Part shown: piece by piece, positions 47,647-57,205 of the stretch
Numbering within the stretch: the first letter of the stretch is position 1
How the letters are laid out: every line of letters begins with the position of its first letter
NCBI RefSeq assembly: GCF_030696805.1
Contig: NZ_JAUYRO010000042.1
Location: forward strand, 1-57,685
Reading direction: 5' to 3'
Source: Methyloversatilis sp.
GTDB taxonomy: Bacteria; Pseudomonadota; Gammaproteobacteria; Burkholderiales; Rhodocyclaceae
DNA length: 57,685 nucleotides
Program-made: the position numbers and the translations under genes
Notes under the pieces: generated by a model
Databases searched by the model: none
What the model saw: the letters and a program-made list of their open reading frames with translations, nothing else
Told to the model about the DNA's origin: nothing

Positions 47647-48065
47647 ACAATTCCATCACCAGGCCCGAGCCGAATGCGCTTGAACAGGCGGCGATCGGGC
47701 AGCGCGCGCATGCCGCGCTGGAAGCTGCCAGTGCGGCACTGCCGCCGGACATCGTATTCCGTCTGGGCCAGTCGCGCGAGAAGGCACTTGCGCTGCATGC
47801 ATCGAGGCGGCGGGCGCCGATCGCACTGTTCCAGCTGGCCGGCTTTCCGGGCACCGGCCAGCGCTGGCTGCGCGACGTCATCACTCCGGCGCTCGGCATT
47901 GTCATGCTGGCGGTGGTCGCCACTGTCGCCGGCCAGTATGGCGCGAACGCGAATCACAGCGAAGTCATCGAAATCGACAGCGCGCTGCTGACGGACGACC
48001 TGCCGATCGATGCCTACCTCGACCGTGGCTTCGCGGCCTGGGTCGCGCACCAGGGAGGCGTCTGA
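47643..48065 (+). CDS. DUF3619 single-pass membrane protein, candidate anti-sigma factor
   Basis: A 140-residue protein. About 75 N-terminal helical, basic residues (EQAAIGQRAHAALEAASAAL, PPDIVFRLGQSREKALALHA) precede one membrane helix TPALGIVMLAVVATVAGQYG and a periplasmic tail of about 40 residues ending ALLTDDLPIDAYLDRGF. This is the DUF3619 family. The ATGA overlap with the sigma factor and the one-helix layout resemble an ECF anti-sigma factor, but that role is inferred from context only. Confidence 0.82.
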   Translation: MNNSITRPEPNALEQAAIGQRAHAALEAASAALPPDIVFRLGQSREKALALHASRRRAPIALFQLAGFPGTGQRWLRDVITPALGIVMLAVVATVAGQYGANANHSEVIEIDSALLTDDLPIDAYLDRGFAAWVAHQGGV

Positions 48066-48517
48066 TGCGCCCCCTGCTGTGCATGATTTCGGTCGTGCTG
48101 GCGATCACCGCAGCAGTCCCTGCACAGGCCAGCGACCAGCCCGACTGGCAGCAACTGAGCGCGGCGCAGCGCGATGTGCTCTCCCCGCTGGGGGGAGACT
48201 GGAATTACCTTGACGATGATCGGCGCCGGAAATGGCTCGAACTGGCGCAGCGATTTCCATCGATGACGCCCGATGAACAGGCGCGCATGCGCGCGCGCAT
48301 GAGCTACTGGTCCAGCCTTACACCAGAAGAGCGGGTCGAGGCTCGTGAGCGCTACAAGCGCCTGCAGGCCATGCCGCCCGATCAGCGCGAAGCACTTGCG
48401 CGCAAGTGGGAAGCCTACGAAAGCCTGTCGCGCGAAGAACGCAAGCGCTTCAGCGACAGTCAACGCCCGGCAGAAAAAGCACCGGGCGCCGCCACCGCGG
48501 CTCCGGTACGCAAGTAG
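48065..48517 (+). CDS. DUF3106 exported protein
   Basis: A 150-residue exported protein. The signal peptide RPLLCMISVVLAITAAVPAQ ends at QAS, and the mature protein begins SDQPDWQQLS. The DUF3106 core is DWNYLDDDRRRKWLELAQRF, PSMTPDEQARMRARMSYWSS and LTPEERVEARERYKRLQAMP, rich in LTPEER/MPPDQR turns between helices, like periplasmic Spy- or CnrX-type sensors. The tail is alanine/proline-rich. Start and stop codons overlap with DUF3619 as TGATG, making this the third gene of a tightly coupled sigma/membrane/periplasm set. Confidence 0.85.
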   Translation: MRPLLCMISVVLAITAAVPAQASDQPDWQQLSAAQRDVLSPLGGDWNYLDDDRRRKWLELAQRFPSMTPDEQARMRARMSYWSSLTPEERVEARERYKRLQAMPPDQREALARKWEAYESLSREERKRFSDSQRPAEKAPGAATAAPVRK

Positions 48518-48534
48518 ACTGCGCAGGGTTCCGG

Positions 48535-48569
48535 GGTCTGCAGGAGGGCAGTTCGCACTCCTGCAGACC
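48535..48569 (+). other. Hairpin between DUF3106 and RDD genes
   Basis: GGTCTGCAGGAG and CTCCTGCAGACC form a perfect 12-bp stem with an 11-base loop. No T-run follows, so it may attenuate or protect rather than terminate. It sits 18 bp after the DUF3106 stop. Confidence 0.6.
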
Positions 48570-48603
48570 TCTGGGTCGCCGTTCCACGCTCCCGTACTTT
48601 CAG

Positions 48604-49035
48604 ATGTCAGATCTCATCCGTTTTCCGGTGGCCGGCCTGCGCCGCCGCCTCGCTTCGCTGTTGTACGAATCACTGTTGCTGCTGGGCGTGCTGGCCGCTG
48701 GGTTCATGCTGCCCTATCTGGCAATAGGCCTCTTTTTCGAGGTGGCGCCGCAGGGCTGGTTTGCCTGGCTGCACGCGTTCTCGCTGCTCGGCCTGTATTT
48801 CGTGCATTACTGGCACAGCGGCGGCCAGACGCTGGCCATGCAGACCTGGGGTATCCAGGTAGTCGATGCGGCGCAGGAAAAACCGCCGCACTGGCGCCGC
48901 GCCGTGCTGCGCTATCTGCTGAGCTGGCCTTCGGTTCTGTTCTGCGGCGCCGGCCTGATCTGGGCACTGTTCGATCGCGAGCGCCAGTTTCTGCACGATC
49001 GGCTGGCCGGCACGCGGGTGATCCGCGTCAAGTAA
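48604..49035 (+). CDS. RDD family membrane protein
   Basis: A 143-residue inner membrane protein. RFPVAGLRRRLASLLYESLL contains the family arginine; here the canonical RDD near the start reads RRRLAS, with Asp lost. Two or three hydrophobic segments follow (LLLLGVLAAGFMLPYLAIGL, LHAFSLLGLYFVHYWHSGGQ, LLSWPSVLFCGAGLIWALFD), and it ends in the RDD hallmark RERQFLHDRLAGTRVI. The function is unknown; some members affect ion transport or permeability. It is 86 bp after DUF3106 and converges on lptG. Confidence 0.85.
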   Translation: MSDLIRFPVAGLRRRLASLLYESLLLLGVLAAGFMLPYLAIGLFFEVAPQGWFAWLHAFSLLGLYFVHYWHSGGQTLAMQTWGIQVVDAAQEKPPHWRRAVLRYLLSWPSVLFCGAGLIWALFDRERQFLHDRLAGTRVIRVK

Positions 49036-49066
49036 GTCATTCCAAAGGGCCAATGAAAGCCGCAAG

Positions 49067-50140
49067 TCATCGCCGGTCTTCCCACCACAGCATGGCTGCC
49101 GCGGCGAACATGAAGAGCAGCCCCGGCGTAAGCGCTGCCGCATAGGGCGGCCAGGAATTGATCGCACCGAGGTTGGAAAACAGACCGTTCAGCATGTGGA
49201 AGAACACGCCGATCATCACGCCGGTGAATACCTTGATGCTGACCGCGGCGTTGCGGTTGTGCATGTAGGCGAACGGCAGCGCGAGTGCCAGCATGACGAT
49301 ACAGGCCAGCGGATAGGTGAATTTCTTCCACAGCGCGATTTCGTAGCGGCCTGTTTCCTGCCGGTTGTCGACCAGGTGCTGGATGTAGTGCCAGAGCTTC
49401 CAGGCCGACATGCGTTCGGGCACGACCAGCATGACGCTCATCACATCCGGGCTGAGGCCAGATTCCCACACCAGGCTGTCCGATCGGCTCACCCGCGCAC
49501 CCTTGTCGGTGAATTCGGTGCGGGTGACGTCGGTCAGCGTCCAGCCCTCGGGCGGCAGATAGGCTGCGTCGGCGGCTTCCAGCACCGACAGCAGCACACG
49601 GCTATCGTTGAACTCGAAAATGCGGAGCTGCTGCAGCTTGCCGTCCGGCGTCACGCTGCCCACGTTAACAAAGTCGTTCTCGTCCTTGATCCAGAAGCCG
49701 CTGCGGAATTCGCTGGTCAGCAACTGCGAACGTGCGGCGAGCTTCAGTTCCTGCGCCGCCTTTTCGGCGGGCGGCGCGACGAACTCGCCTGTGACGAAGG
49801 TCAACACGACAAAGGGCAGACCGATGCGTGCCAGCAGTCGCAGCAGTTGCGGCGTGGACACGCCCGATGCCCGCAGCACCGTGATTTCGGAGTGGCGCGA
49901 CAGCGTGGTCAGCGAATACAGACCGCCGATCAGCACGGCGATCGGCAGCGTTTCATACACGCGACCGGGCATGGTCAGAACGGTGTACATCACCGCATGC
50001 TCCAGCCCGTAATTGCCGCGCCCGAGGTTGTCCAGTTCGTTGATCAGGTCGAAAAAGCCGAACAGGCCGAGAAAGGACGCGAGCACCAGCAGGGTGGCCA
50101 GCACGACTTCGCGACGCAGATAGCGTTCGTGTATCAGCAT
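49067..50140 (-). CDS. lptG: LPS export ABC transporter permease LptG
   Basis: A 357-residue inner membrane permease of the LptB2FG complex that extracts lipopolysaccharide. It begins MLIHERYLRREVVLATLLVL and has the YjgP/YjgQ layout: three N-terminal helices, a periplasmic beta-jellyroll domain (about residues 130-265, e.g. SGFWIKDENDFVNVGSVTPD) and three C-terminal helices with KKFTYPLACIVMLALALPFA. The start follows the lptF stop by two bases; an ATG 32 codons upstream would lie inside lptF and was rejected. The gene pair is divergent from pepA, as in many proteobacteria. Confidence 0.95.
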   Translation of the reverse strand: MLIHERYLRREVVLATLLVLASFLGLFGFFDLINELDNLGRGNYGLEHAVMYTVLTMPGRVYETLPIAVLIGGLYSLTTLSRHSEITVLRASGVSTPQLLRLLARIGLPFVVLTFVTGEFVAPPAEKAAQELKLAARSQLLTSEFRSGFWIKDENDFVNVGSVTPDGKLQQLRIFEFNDSRVLLSVLEAADAAYLPPEGWTLTDVTRTEFTDKGARVSRSDSLVWESGLSPDVMSVMLVVPERMSAWKLWHYIQHLVDNRQETGRYEIALWKKFTYPLACIVMLALALPFAYMHNRNAAVSIKVFTGVMIGVFFHMLNGLFSNLGAINSWPPYAAALTPGLLFMFAAAAMLWWEDRR

Positions 50141-50142
50141 GG

Positions 50143-51225
50143 TCAGCGGTTCAGCCAGGCCCGCGGCACGTGTGAATACGTGCGCCAGGCAAACAGGAGT
50201 GCGAGCAGCAGGAACATGCCACCGTGCAGCGACCACAGTGCGCCGGGCAGCGACAGCTTGCCCTGCGCGACCCAGGCCTGCGTGACGCTAAGCAGGTTCG
50301 AATACATCAAGTAGATCAGCAGCGCGGTCAGCAGATTGGTGGCGCGACCGGCGCGCGGATTGACGAAGGAAAGCGGGATCGCCAGCAGCGCCAGATTGAG
50401 CGCAGCGATCGGCAGCCCGATGCGGAACGCCAGTTCGCCATTGTTGGGCGGTGTCGGATCGGCCAGCAGTTCCTCGACCGTACGCAGATAGGGCCGCGAC
50501 TCCACGCCTTGCGCCTCGCGCGTTTCGATGCGCACTGCGTAGCGCTCGAATTCCATTACGCGGTACTCCGGGCTGCCCGGTACGCCCTCGTAGCGACGCC
50601 CTTCGAGCATCACGACAAAGCGGTCTCCGTTCTCAACCGTCTGCGTGTAGCCGTCGCCCGCCACCATCACACCCAGTTTGTCCTTGTCGGTCGTGCTGAC
50701 GAAGATATTCTTCACCGCACCCTCCTTGCCCTCGCCGCTTTCGACGAAGAACACGCGGTCTGCCTGGGACGACTCGCGGAAACTGCCGGGCGACATCTGG
50801 GCCACGTCATCGCGATTGCTCATGCGGGTGCGGAATTCGGCGCTCTTGTTGAGTGCCCAGGGCGCGAGATAAAGCGACAGCACCGCCACCAGCACGGTCA
50901 GCGGCACGGCGAACACCAGCACCGGGCGTATCCAGGCAGTCAGCGACACGCCGGTCGAAAACCACACGACCATTTCCGAATCGCGCCAGCTGCGCGACAT
51001 CGACAGCAGGATGGCGATGAACAGCGTGAGCGACAGGATGACCGACAGGTAGCGCAGCGCCCCGAAGCCGAGCAGCGCCATCACGGCTTCGGATGCCACC
51101 TTTCCGCCGGCTGCCTGTCCGAGCAGGCGCACGAGTTGCGTGGACAGCACGATGGCAAACAGGGCCACAAAGACCGTCAAGGCTGTGCTGGCGAATTCGC
51201 GCAGGGCGGCGCGCTGGAAGATCAA
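50143..51225 (-). CDS. lptF: LPS export ABC transporter permease LptF
   Basis: A 360-residue partner of LptG. It starts MIFQRAALREFASTALTVFV and has the same architecture: helices, a periplasmic domain (with RVFFVESGEGKEGAVKNIFV) and helices with IGLPIAALNLALLAIPLSFV followed by NPRAGR. It forms the lateral gate for lipopolysaccharide with LptG. It is the first gene of lptFG. The divergent region with pepA (126 bp) must hold both promoters. Confidence 0.96.
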   Translation of the reverse strand: MIFQRAALREFASTALTVFVALFAIVLSTQLVRLLGQAAGGKVASEAVMALLGFGALRYLSVILSLTLFIAILLSMSRSWRDSEMVVWFSTGVSLTAWIRPVLVFAVPLTVLVAVLSLYLAPWALNKSAEFRTRMSNRDDVAQMSPGSFRESSQADRVFFVESGEGKEGAVKNIFVSTTDKDKLGVMVAGDGYTQTVENGDRFVVMLEGRRYEGVPGSPEYRVMEFERYAVRIETREAQGVESRPYLRTVEELLADPTPPNNGELAFRIGLPIAALNLALLAIPLSFVNPRAGRATNLLTALLIYLMYSNLLSVTQAWVAQGKLSLPGALWSLHGGMFLLLALLFAWRTYSHVPRAWLNR

Positions 51226-51280
51226 GCCTGGGGCTCCGTGCGGAACGGCTCTGCGCCGGGGCGCGTCGCAGCGTTCTTTT

Positions 51281-51310
51281 TTGACTCGTGTGCGGCTTCA
51301 CACCGATAAT
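51281..51310 (+). promoter_or_regulatory. Sigma-70 promoter of pepA
   Basis: TTGACT, an 18-base spacer and GATAAT match the housekeeping consensus. The start near 51317 leaves about 35 bases before pepA. Confidence 0.65.
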
Positions 51311-51351
51311 CGGGCGATTGAAGCGGCGCGAATTGACTTGAGGAGAAGCGG

Positions 51352-52845
51352 GTGGAATTTAGCATAAAGAGCGGCAGCCCCGAGAAACTGCGCACCGGTG
51401 CGCTGATCGTCGGCGTCTACGAATCCCGCAAGCTCACTGCCACTGCCGCTGCACTGGACGCGGCAAGCAAGGGCCGCATCAGCGAAATCACCGACAGCGG
51501 CGACATGGAGGGCAAGGCAGGCAGCACGCTGCTGCTGCACAAGCTGCCCGGCGTTGCCGCCGAGCGCGTGCTGCTGGTCGGTCTGGGCAAGGAGAAGGAG
51601 TTCGGCGCACGCGAGTACCGCGATGCAGTGGCTGCGGCCGTGCGCGCACTGCGCGACACGGGTGCTTCCGACGCGGTGTGTGCGCTGGCCGACGAAGCGC
51701 CGCGCAAGGCGGCTGGCGCGCGCGCCCTGCGTCAGGCGGCAAGCGCCGTGCTGGACGTTCTGTATCGCTACGACACGCACGCACGCCACAAGAAAGATGA
51801 ATCGCGCGCGCTGGCAAAGATGGCCTTCATGCTGCCGAAAAAATGCAGCGCCACTGCGGCGGAAGAAGCGCTGGTGCAGGGTGCTGCCATCGGCCATGGC
51901 GTCGCCTTCACGAAAACCCTGGGCAATCTGCCGCCCAATCTCTGCACGCCGACCTATCTGGCCGAGCAAGCGCTGGAACTGGGTCGCAAGAGCGGCATCG
52001 CGGTCACCGTGCTTGAGCGCGCCGACATGCAGAAGCTGGGCATGGGTTCGCTGCTGTCGGTATCGGCCGGCACCCGCCAGCCGCCGAAATTCATCGCCAT
52101 GGAGTATCGGGCCGGCAAGAAGGCCGATGCACCGGTGGTGCTGGTCGGCAAGGGCGTCACCTTCGACTCCGGCGGCATTTCGCTGAAGCCCGGCGAAGGC
52201 ATGGACGAAATGAAGTACGACATGTGCGGCGCCGCCAGCGTGCTCGGCACGCTTCAGGCCATCGCGGCGATGAAGCTGCCGATCAATGTGGTCGGTCTGA
52301 TCCCGACGGTCGAAAACATGCCGGGCGGCGCGGCAACCCGGCCGGGCGACGTGGTCAAGTCGATGTCCGGTCAGACCATCGAAATCCTGAACACCGACGC
52401 CGAAGGCCGGCTCATCCTGTGCGATGCGCTGACCTACGCCGAACGCTTCGAGCCAGCCTGCGTCGTCGACATCGCGACGCTGACCGGCGCCTGCATCATC
52501 GCGCTCGGCCACGTCACCAGCGGCCTGATGGCGAACGACGACGCGCTCGCCGACGAGTTGCTGGCCGCCGGCCAGAGTGCGCTCGACCGCGCCTGGCGGC
52601 TGCCGATCTGGGACGACTACCAGGAACAGCTGAAGAGCAACTTCGCCGACATGGGCAACATCGGCGGTCGGCCCGCCGGCTCCATCACCGCCGCCTGCTT
52701 CCTTTCCCGCTTCGCGAAGAAGTACAAGTGGGCGCACCTGGACATCGCCGGCACCGCCTGGAAAAGCGGCAAGGACAAGGGCGCAACCGGCCGGCCCGTG
52801 CCGCTGCTGGTGAATTTCCTGCTCGAACGCGCCGGCAAGCTCTGA
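51352..52845 (+). CDS. pepA: Leucyl aminopeptidase (M17)
   Basis: A 497-residue hexameric two-metal peptidase. The C-terminal catalytic domain shows VLVGKGVTFDSGGISLKPGE (metal ligands and the lysine), then KYDMCGAASVLG and the signature EILNTDAEGRLILCDAL with its two acidic ligands and active-site arginine. The N-terminal domain (about 1-170) is variable and, in E. coli PepA, also binds DNA in Xer recombination and carAB regulation; that role here is unknown. The start is GTG (MEFSIKSGSP), with GGAG upstream. It is followed four bases later by holC. Confidence 0.97.
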   Translation: MEFSIKSGSPEKLRTGALIVGVYESRKLTATAAALDAASKGRISEITDSGDMEGKAGSTLLLHKLPGVAAERVLLVGLGKEKEFGAREYRDAVAAAVRALRDTGASDAVCALADEAPRKAAGARALRQAASAVLDVLYRYDTHARHKKDESRALAKMAFMLPKKCSATAAEEALVQGAAIGHGVAFTKTLGNLPPNLCTPTYLAEQALELGRKSGIAVTVLERADMQKLGMGSLLSVSAGTRQPPKFIAMEYRAGKKADAPVVLVGKGVTFDSGGISLKPGEGMDEMKYDMCGAASVLGTLQAIAAMKLPINVVGLIPTVENMPGGAATRPGDVVKSMSGQTIEILNTDAEGRLILCDALTYAERFEPACVVDIATLTGACIIALGHVTSGLMANDDALADELLAAGQSALDRAWRLPIWDDYQEQLKSNFADMGNIGGRPAGSITAACFLSRFAKKYKWAHLDIAGTAWKSGKDKGATGRPVPLLVNFLLERAGKL

Positions 52846-52849
52846 GCCC

Positions 52850-53278
52850 ATGCCCCGGGTCGACTTCCACCACGACGCACCCGACAAGCTGCGCCACGCC
52901 TGCGAACTGGTCGCCAGTTGGCACGCCGACGGGCGCCGTGTGTGGATCCATTGCGCCGATGACCTGCTGGCAGCGCGCGTCGACCAGATGTTGTGGACCT
53001 TCGAGCACCTCGCCTTCGTGCCGCATGTGCGCGATGGCCACCCGCTGGCCGACGCCACCCCGGTGCGCATCGGCCGCGACCCGGCGCTGGCGCCGGCCGA
53101 CGCGATACTGCTGAACCTGTCGGTTCAGGTACCGGACGGCTTTGAACAGCGCGAGCACATCGTCGAAATCGTCGGTCGCGACACCGAGGACCGCGACGCC
53201 GCCCGCGCACGCTTCGTGTTCTACCGGCAGCACGGCTGTGACCTGCATACCCGACATGCCACTGCGGAGCCCGCATGA
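52850..53278 (+). CDS. holC: DNA polymerase III subunit chi
   Basis: A 142-residue clamp-loader accessory protein linking SSB to the psi subunit. The family pattern is clear: RVDFHHDAPDKLRHACELVA, VWIHCADDLLAARVDQMLWT, FVPHVRDGHPLADATPVRIG, LLNLSVQVPDGFEQREHIVE. The pepA-holC-valS neighbourhood is widely conserved, here with one extra gene between holC and valS. The start is four bases after the pepA stop; the end overlaps the next gene (ATGA). It is cytoplasmic. Confidence 0.96.
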   Translation: MPRVDFHHDAPDKLRHACELVASWHADGRRVWIHCADDLLAARVDQMLWTFEHLAFVPHVRDGHPLADATPVRIGRDPALAPADAILLNLSVQVPDGFEQREHIVEIVGRDTEDRDAARARFVFYRQHGCDLHTRHATAEPA

Positions 53279-54033
53279 GTGATGACCTGCTTGGCCGGGC
53301 CGACAGCCTGATGCGGCGCAGCCGCAGCTTCGTCGCCGGTCATGCCGCGCCGGCCCCGGTCGATGACGGCATTCCGCTGCTGACTGAAGCCATCGATCTC
53401 GACGCGCTGATCGCCGTCCCGGAACCGGAAGACCGCACGGCGGAGATCACGGCGCAGGTCACTGCCGACGTCACTGAGCGCGTGACCGCCGAAGTCACGG
53501 CTGCAGTCACCGAGAGGGTGACCGCCGACGTGACGGCGCGCGTCACCGCCGAAGTCACTGCTGCGGTGACGGCAGACGTGACGCAGCAGGTCACTGCACA
53601 AGTCGCCCAGCAGGTCACGCGCGACGTCACCGAGCGCGTCACGCAGGAGGTCGCCGCGCAAACACGGCTGGACCTGCTTGACGAGGCCCGCCATGCGGTC
53701 CGGGCGGAAATCAACGCTGAACTCCGGGACGCACTGCAGCAGAACACCTCGTATGCTCTGACGCAGCAGTTCGGCGATCTGGCGCCGCTGATCCAGAGCC
53801 TGATCGACGACTGGAGCCGCACCACCTTGCCGGCGCTGGTCGGGCTTGAACTGCGCGCCGCACTCGAAGCCGCGATGGGCGCCGCCGTAGAAAACGCCAC
53901 GGCGCGCATCCGAGAGCAGGCTGTGCTCGACCTGCGCGACACCATCGCCGGTGAAATCGAGGCGCGCAGCGTGGCAGTGGTCACCGCGGCACTGTCCCGC
54001 GACCCGTCGGAAGCACCGGACCAGCCTCTATAA
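53275..54033 (+). CDS. Uncharacterised protein with 18 VTxx tetrads
   Basis: A 252-residue protein translationally coupled to holC by ATGA. Residues 1-57 start [20 protein letters not shown] and include the acidic [20 protein letters not shown]. Residues 58-129 are a strict period-4 tract ([20 protein letters not shown] is one stretch). Residues 130-252 are helical ([20 protein letters not shown] and so on), resembling phasin- or apolipoprotein-like amphipathic helices. No signal peptide or membrane segment is seen. Betaproteobacteria commonly have a poorly conserved gene at this site before valS, but the function is unknown. Codon use is native. Confidence 0.85.
   Translation: MSDDLLGRADSLMRRSRSFVAGHAAPAPVDDGIPLLTEAIDLDALIAVPEPEDRTAEITAQVTADVTERVTAEVTAAVTERVTADVTARVTAEVTAAVTADVTQQVTAQVAQQVTRDVTERVTQEVAAQTRLDLLDEARHAVRAEINAELRDALQQNTSYALTQQFGDLAPLIQSLIDDWSRTTLPALVGLELRAALEAAMGAAVENATARIREQAVLDLRDTIAGEIEARSVAVVTAALSRDPSEAPDQPL
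53446..53661 (+). repeat. Twelve-base in-gene tandem repeat (18 units)
   Basis: Eighteen consecutive units of the form GTCACnGCnGAn encode V-T-x-x tetrads. Units vary at synonymous and at the third and fourth positions, so the array is old rather than freshly expanded. It starts and ends in frame inside the coding sequence. Confidence 0.9.
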
Positions 54034-54034
54034 T
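54029..54034 (+). promoter_or_regulatory. Consensus -10 element before valS
   Basis: A perfect TATAAT overlaps the last codons and stop of the upstream gene, 29 bases before the valS ATG. The -35 region is poor (GTCGGA at 17-base spacing), so promoter strength is uncertain. Confidence 0.5.
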
Positions 54035-54062
54035 CGACGGTTTGCTTTTACGCGAACCCGTC

Positions 54063-57000
54063 ATGACGCTGGCCAAGAGCTTCGAACCGGCCGACATCGA
54101 GCGCCGCTGGTACCCCGAGTGGGAATCGCGCGGCTACTTCGCTGCCGGCCTGGACACAGACACCCCGAACAAGCCCAACTTCTGCATCCTGCTGCCGCCG
54201 CCGAACGTCACCGGCACGCTGCACATGGGTCACGGCTTCAACCAGACCCTGATGGATGCGCTCACGCGCTACCACCGCATGCGCGGCGACAACACGCTGT
54301 GGCAGCCGGGCACGGACCACGCGGGCATCGCCACCCAGATCGTGGTCGAGCGCCAGCTCGACGCCCAGGGGATCTCCCGCCACGACCTCGGCCGCGAGGC
54401 GTTCGTGAAGAAGGTGTGGGAGTGGAAGGAATTCTCCGGCTCGACCATCACGCGCCAGATGCGCCGTCTGGGCACCTCGCCCGACTGGACGCGCGAGCGC
54501 TTCACGATGGACGAAGGCCTGTCGAAAATCGTCACCGAAACCTTCGTCCGCCTGCATGAAGAAGGCCTGATCTACCGCGGCAAACGCCTCGTGAACTGGG
54601 ACCCGGTGCTGGGCACGGCGGTGTCCGACCTCGAAGTGGTGCAGGAGGAAGAAGCCGGCTCGCTGTGGCACATCCGCTATCCGCTGGCCGACGGTTCGGG
54701 CCATCTGACCGTCGCCACCACCCGTCCGGAAACCATGCTGGGCGACGTCGCTGTCATGGTCCATCCGGAAGACGAGCGCTACGCTGCGCTGATCGGCAAG
54801 ACCGTGAAGCTGCCGTTGACCGACCGGGAAATTCCGGTCATCGCCGACGACTATGTCGATCGCGAATTCGGTACCGGCGTGGTCAAGGTGACGCCGGCGC
54901 ACGACTTCAACGACTACGCGGTTGCCAAGCGCCACGGTCTCAGGCTTATCTCAATTCTCGCGCCGGATGCGAAGCTCTATTCCCGCACTTCGATCACCCG
55001 GACTGCCGACATTACGAATCTTCTTGATTTGTTCAACGAGAAAGACGCGACGCACGCCTCTCTCGCACAACAGAGAGAAAATGCGACGGACTACTCGCTC
55101 ACTCTTGATGAGCTGTTGGCTAAGTACATTCCGCTTCACTACCAAGGACTCGACCGCTTCGCCGCGCGCAAGGCCATCGTCGCCGATCTCGAAGCGGCCG
55201 GCCTGCTCGACAAGACCGACAAGCACACGCTGAAGGTGCCGCGCGGTGACCGCACCAACGCGGTGATCGAGCCCATGTTGACCGACCAGTGGTTTGTCGC
55301 GATGACCAAGCCGGGCGCCGACGGCAAGAGCATCACGCAGAAGGCGCTCGACGTGGTGGCCAGCGGCGAAATCCGCTTCCACCCGGAAAACTGGGTCAAT
55401 ACCTACAACCAGTGGCTCAACAACATCCAGGACTGGTGCATTTCGCGCCAGCTGTGGTGGGGCCACCAGATTCCGGCCTGGTACGACGAAAGCGGCAACG
55501 TGTTCGTCGCGCACTCGGAAGCCGAGGCCTACCAGAAGTATTTCGAGCACCTGGCGCAGTCGAATCCGGACCTGAAGCGCCTCGCCGTCGCGACCGCGAT
55601 GGCGCGCGAAATGTCCGGCGACACGCTGCCCGAGGTCGGTCGGAATTACGCGATCAAGGAGAACCTGCCGCTACTGAAGCGCGACGAAGACGTGCTCGAC
55701 ACCTGGTATTCGTCGGCGCTTTGGCCGTTCTCGACGCTGGACTGGACGCCGGAGTGGGAGCCGGGCAATCCGGACAAGAGCAATCCGGCGCTCGACCTCT
55801 ACCTGCCGTCGTCGGTGCTGGTGACCGGTTTCGACATCATCTTCTTCTGGGTGGCGCGCATGGTCATGATGACCACGCACATCACCGGCAGGATTCCGTT
55901 CCGCGACGTCTATGTGCACGGCCTGATCCGCGACGCCGAAGGCCAGAAGATGTCGAAATCGAAAGGCAATGTGCTGGACCCGATCGACCTGATCGACGGC
56001 ATCGCGCTCGACGACCTGGTAAAGAAGCGCACCACCGGCCTGATGAATCCGAAGCAGGCGGAACAGATCGAAAAGCGCACCCGCAAGGAATTCCCGGACG
56101 GCATTCCCGCCTTCGGCACCGATGCGCTGCGCTTCACTTTCGCCTCGCTGGCCAGCCCTGGCCGCGACATCAAGTTCGACATGCAGCGCTGCGAGGGTTA
56201 CCGCAACTTCTGCAACAAGCTGTGGAACGCCACCCGCTTCGTGCTGATGAACTGCGAAGGCCAGGACTGCGGGCTGGCGCCGTGCAATGAAGACTGCGGC
56301 CCTGAAGGCGCACTGCACTTCCAGGCGCCCGACCTGTGGATCGTCAGCGAACTGCAGCGCGTCGAAGCGGAAGTCGAAAAGCAGTTCGGCGACTACCGCT
56401 TCGACCTGGTGGCACAGGCCATCTATCGTTTCGTGTGGGACGAGTACTGCGACTGGTATCTCGAACTGGCCAAGGTACAGATCCAGAACGGCACGCCGGC
56501 ACAGCAGCGGGCCACGCGCCGCACCCTGCTGCGCGTGCTCGAAACCGTGCTGCGCCTCGCCCACCCGCTGATTCCGTTCATTACCGAAGAGCTGTGGCAG
56601 ACGGTCGCACCGCTGGCGGCGCGCAAGGAGGGGGACTCGATCCAGATCGCGCGCTATCCGCAGGCGGTGCCCAGCCGCATCGACGCGACGGCCGATGCCT
56701 GGGTGATCGAACTGAAGTCCATGGTCGACGCCTGCCGCAGCCTGCGCGGCGAAATGGGCGTGTCGCCGGCGCAGAAGGTACCGCTGCTGGCCGCCGGCAA
56801 TATCGAGGCGATCACCGGCTACGCACCCTATCTCGCCGCGCTGGCCAGGCTGAGCGAAGTGCAGGCCGTCGGCGAAGAGCTTCCGGCCTCGCCGGCACCG
56901 GTTCAGGTGGTCGGCAGCTTCCGCCTGCTGTTGAAGATCGAGATCGACGTGGCCGCCGAGCGCGAGCGCATCGGCAAGGAAATCGCACGGGTCAGCGGCG

Positions 57001-57146
57001 AGATCGCCAAGTGTGAAGCCAAGCTGGGCAACGAAAGCTTCGTCGGCCGCGCACCGGCCAATGTGGTCGAACAGGAGCGCAAGCGCATGACCGACTTCGG
57101 CGATCTGCTGGGCAAGTTGAAGGAACAGCTCGGCCGGCTGGGCTGA
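54063..57146 (+). CDS. valS: Valyl-tRNA synthetase with an atypical insert
   Basis: A 1027-residue class I synthetase that charges tRNA-Val. HIGH is HMGH in [20 protein letters not shown] and KMSKS lies in [20 protein letters not shown]. The editing domain (about residues 190-400) includes [20 protein letters not shown] and [14 protein letters not shown]. The anticodon-binding part and the C-terminal coiled coil ([20 protein letters not shown]) are intact. Between residues about 296 and 366 the protein is about 30 residues longer than E. coli ValS, and the DNA there (54945-55140) has lower GC and foreign-looking codons. The start MTLAKSFEP was chosen over an ATG seven codons upstream. Confidence 0.97.
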   Translation: MTLAKSFEPADIERRWYPEWESRGYFAAGLDTDTPNKPNFCILLPPPNVTGTLHMGHGFNQTLMDALTRYHRMRGDNTLWQPGTDHAGIATQIVVERQLDAQGISRHDLGREAFVKKVWEWKEFSGSTITRQMRRLGTSPDWTRERFTMDEGLSKIVTETFVRLHEEGLIYRGKRLVNWDPVLGTAVSDLEVVQEEEAGSLWHIRYPLADGSGHLTVATTRPETMLGDVAVMVHPEDERYAALIGKTVKLPLTDREIPVIADDYVDREFGTGVVKVTPAHDFNDYAVAKRHGLRLISILAPDAKLYSRTSITRTADITNLLDLFNEKDATHASLAQQRENATDYSLTLDELLAKYIPLHYQGLDRFAARKAIVADLEAAGLLDKTDKHTLKVPRGDRTNAVIEPMLTDQWFVAMTKPGADGKSITQKALDVVASGEIRFHPENWVNTYNQWLNNIQDWCISRQLWWGHQIPAWYDESGNVFVAHSEAEAYQKYFEHLAQSNPDLKRLAVATAMAREMSGDTLPEVGRNYAIKENLPLLKRDEDVLDTWYSSALWPFSTLDWTPEWEPGNPDKSNPALDLYLPSSVLVTGFDIIFFWVARMVMMTTHITGRIPFRDVYVHGLIRDAEGQKMSKSKGNVLDPIDLIDGIALDDLVKKRTTGLMNPKQAEQIEKRTRKEFPDGIPAFGTDALRFTFASLASPGRDIKFDMQRCEGYRNFCNKLWNATRFVLMNCEGQDCGLAPCNEDCGPEGALHFQAPDLWIVSELQRVEAEVEKQFGDYRFDLVAQAIYRFVWDEYCDWYLELAKVQIQNGTPAQQRATRRTLLRVLETVLRLAHPLIPFITEELWQTVAPLAARKEGDSIQIARYPQAVPSRIDATADAWVIELKSMVDACRSLRGEMGVSPAQKVPLLAAGNIEAITGYAPYLAALARLSEVQAVGEELPASPAPVQVVGSFRLLLKIEIDVAAERERIGKEIARVSGEIAKCEAKLGNESFVGRAPANVVEQERKRMTDFGDLLGKLKEQLGRLG

Positions 57147-57205
57147 GGGGCGGGTTCAGGGCGCACGGTGCATGCCGTGGCCCTGGCCGCCTTGGAACAG
57201 TAGGC

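Noticed and set aside
51298-53070. Long minus-strand frame opposite pepA and holC
   Set aside because: Antisense shadow.
53446-53661. Possible CRISPR array
   Set aside because: The 12-base units have no spacers and are in frame with the protein; it is a coding tandem repeat.
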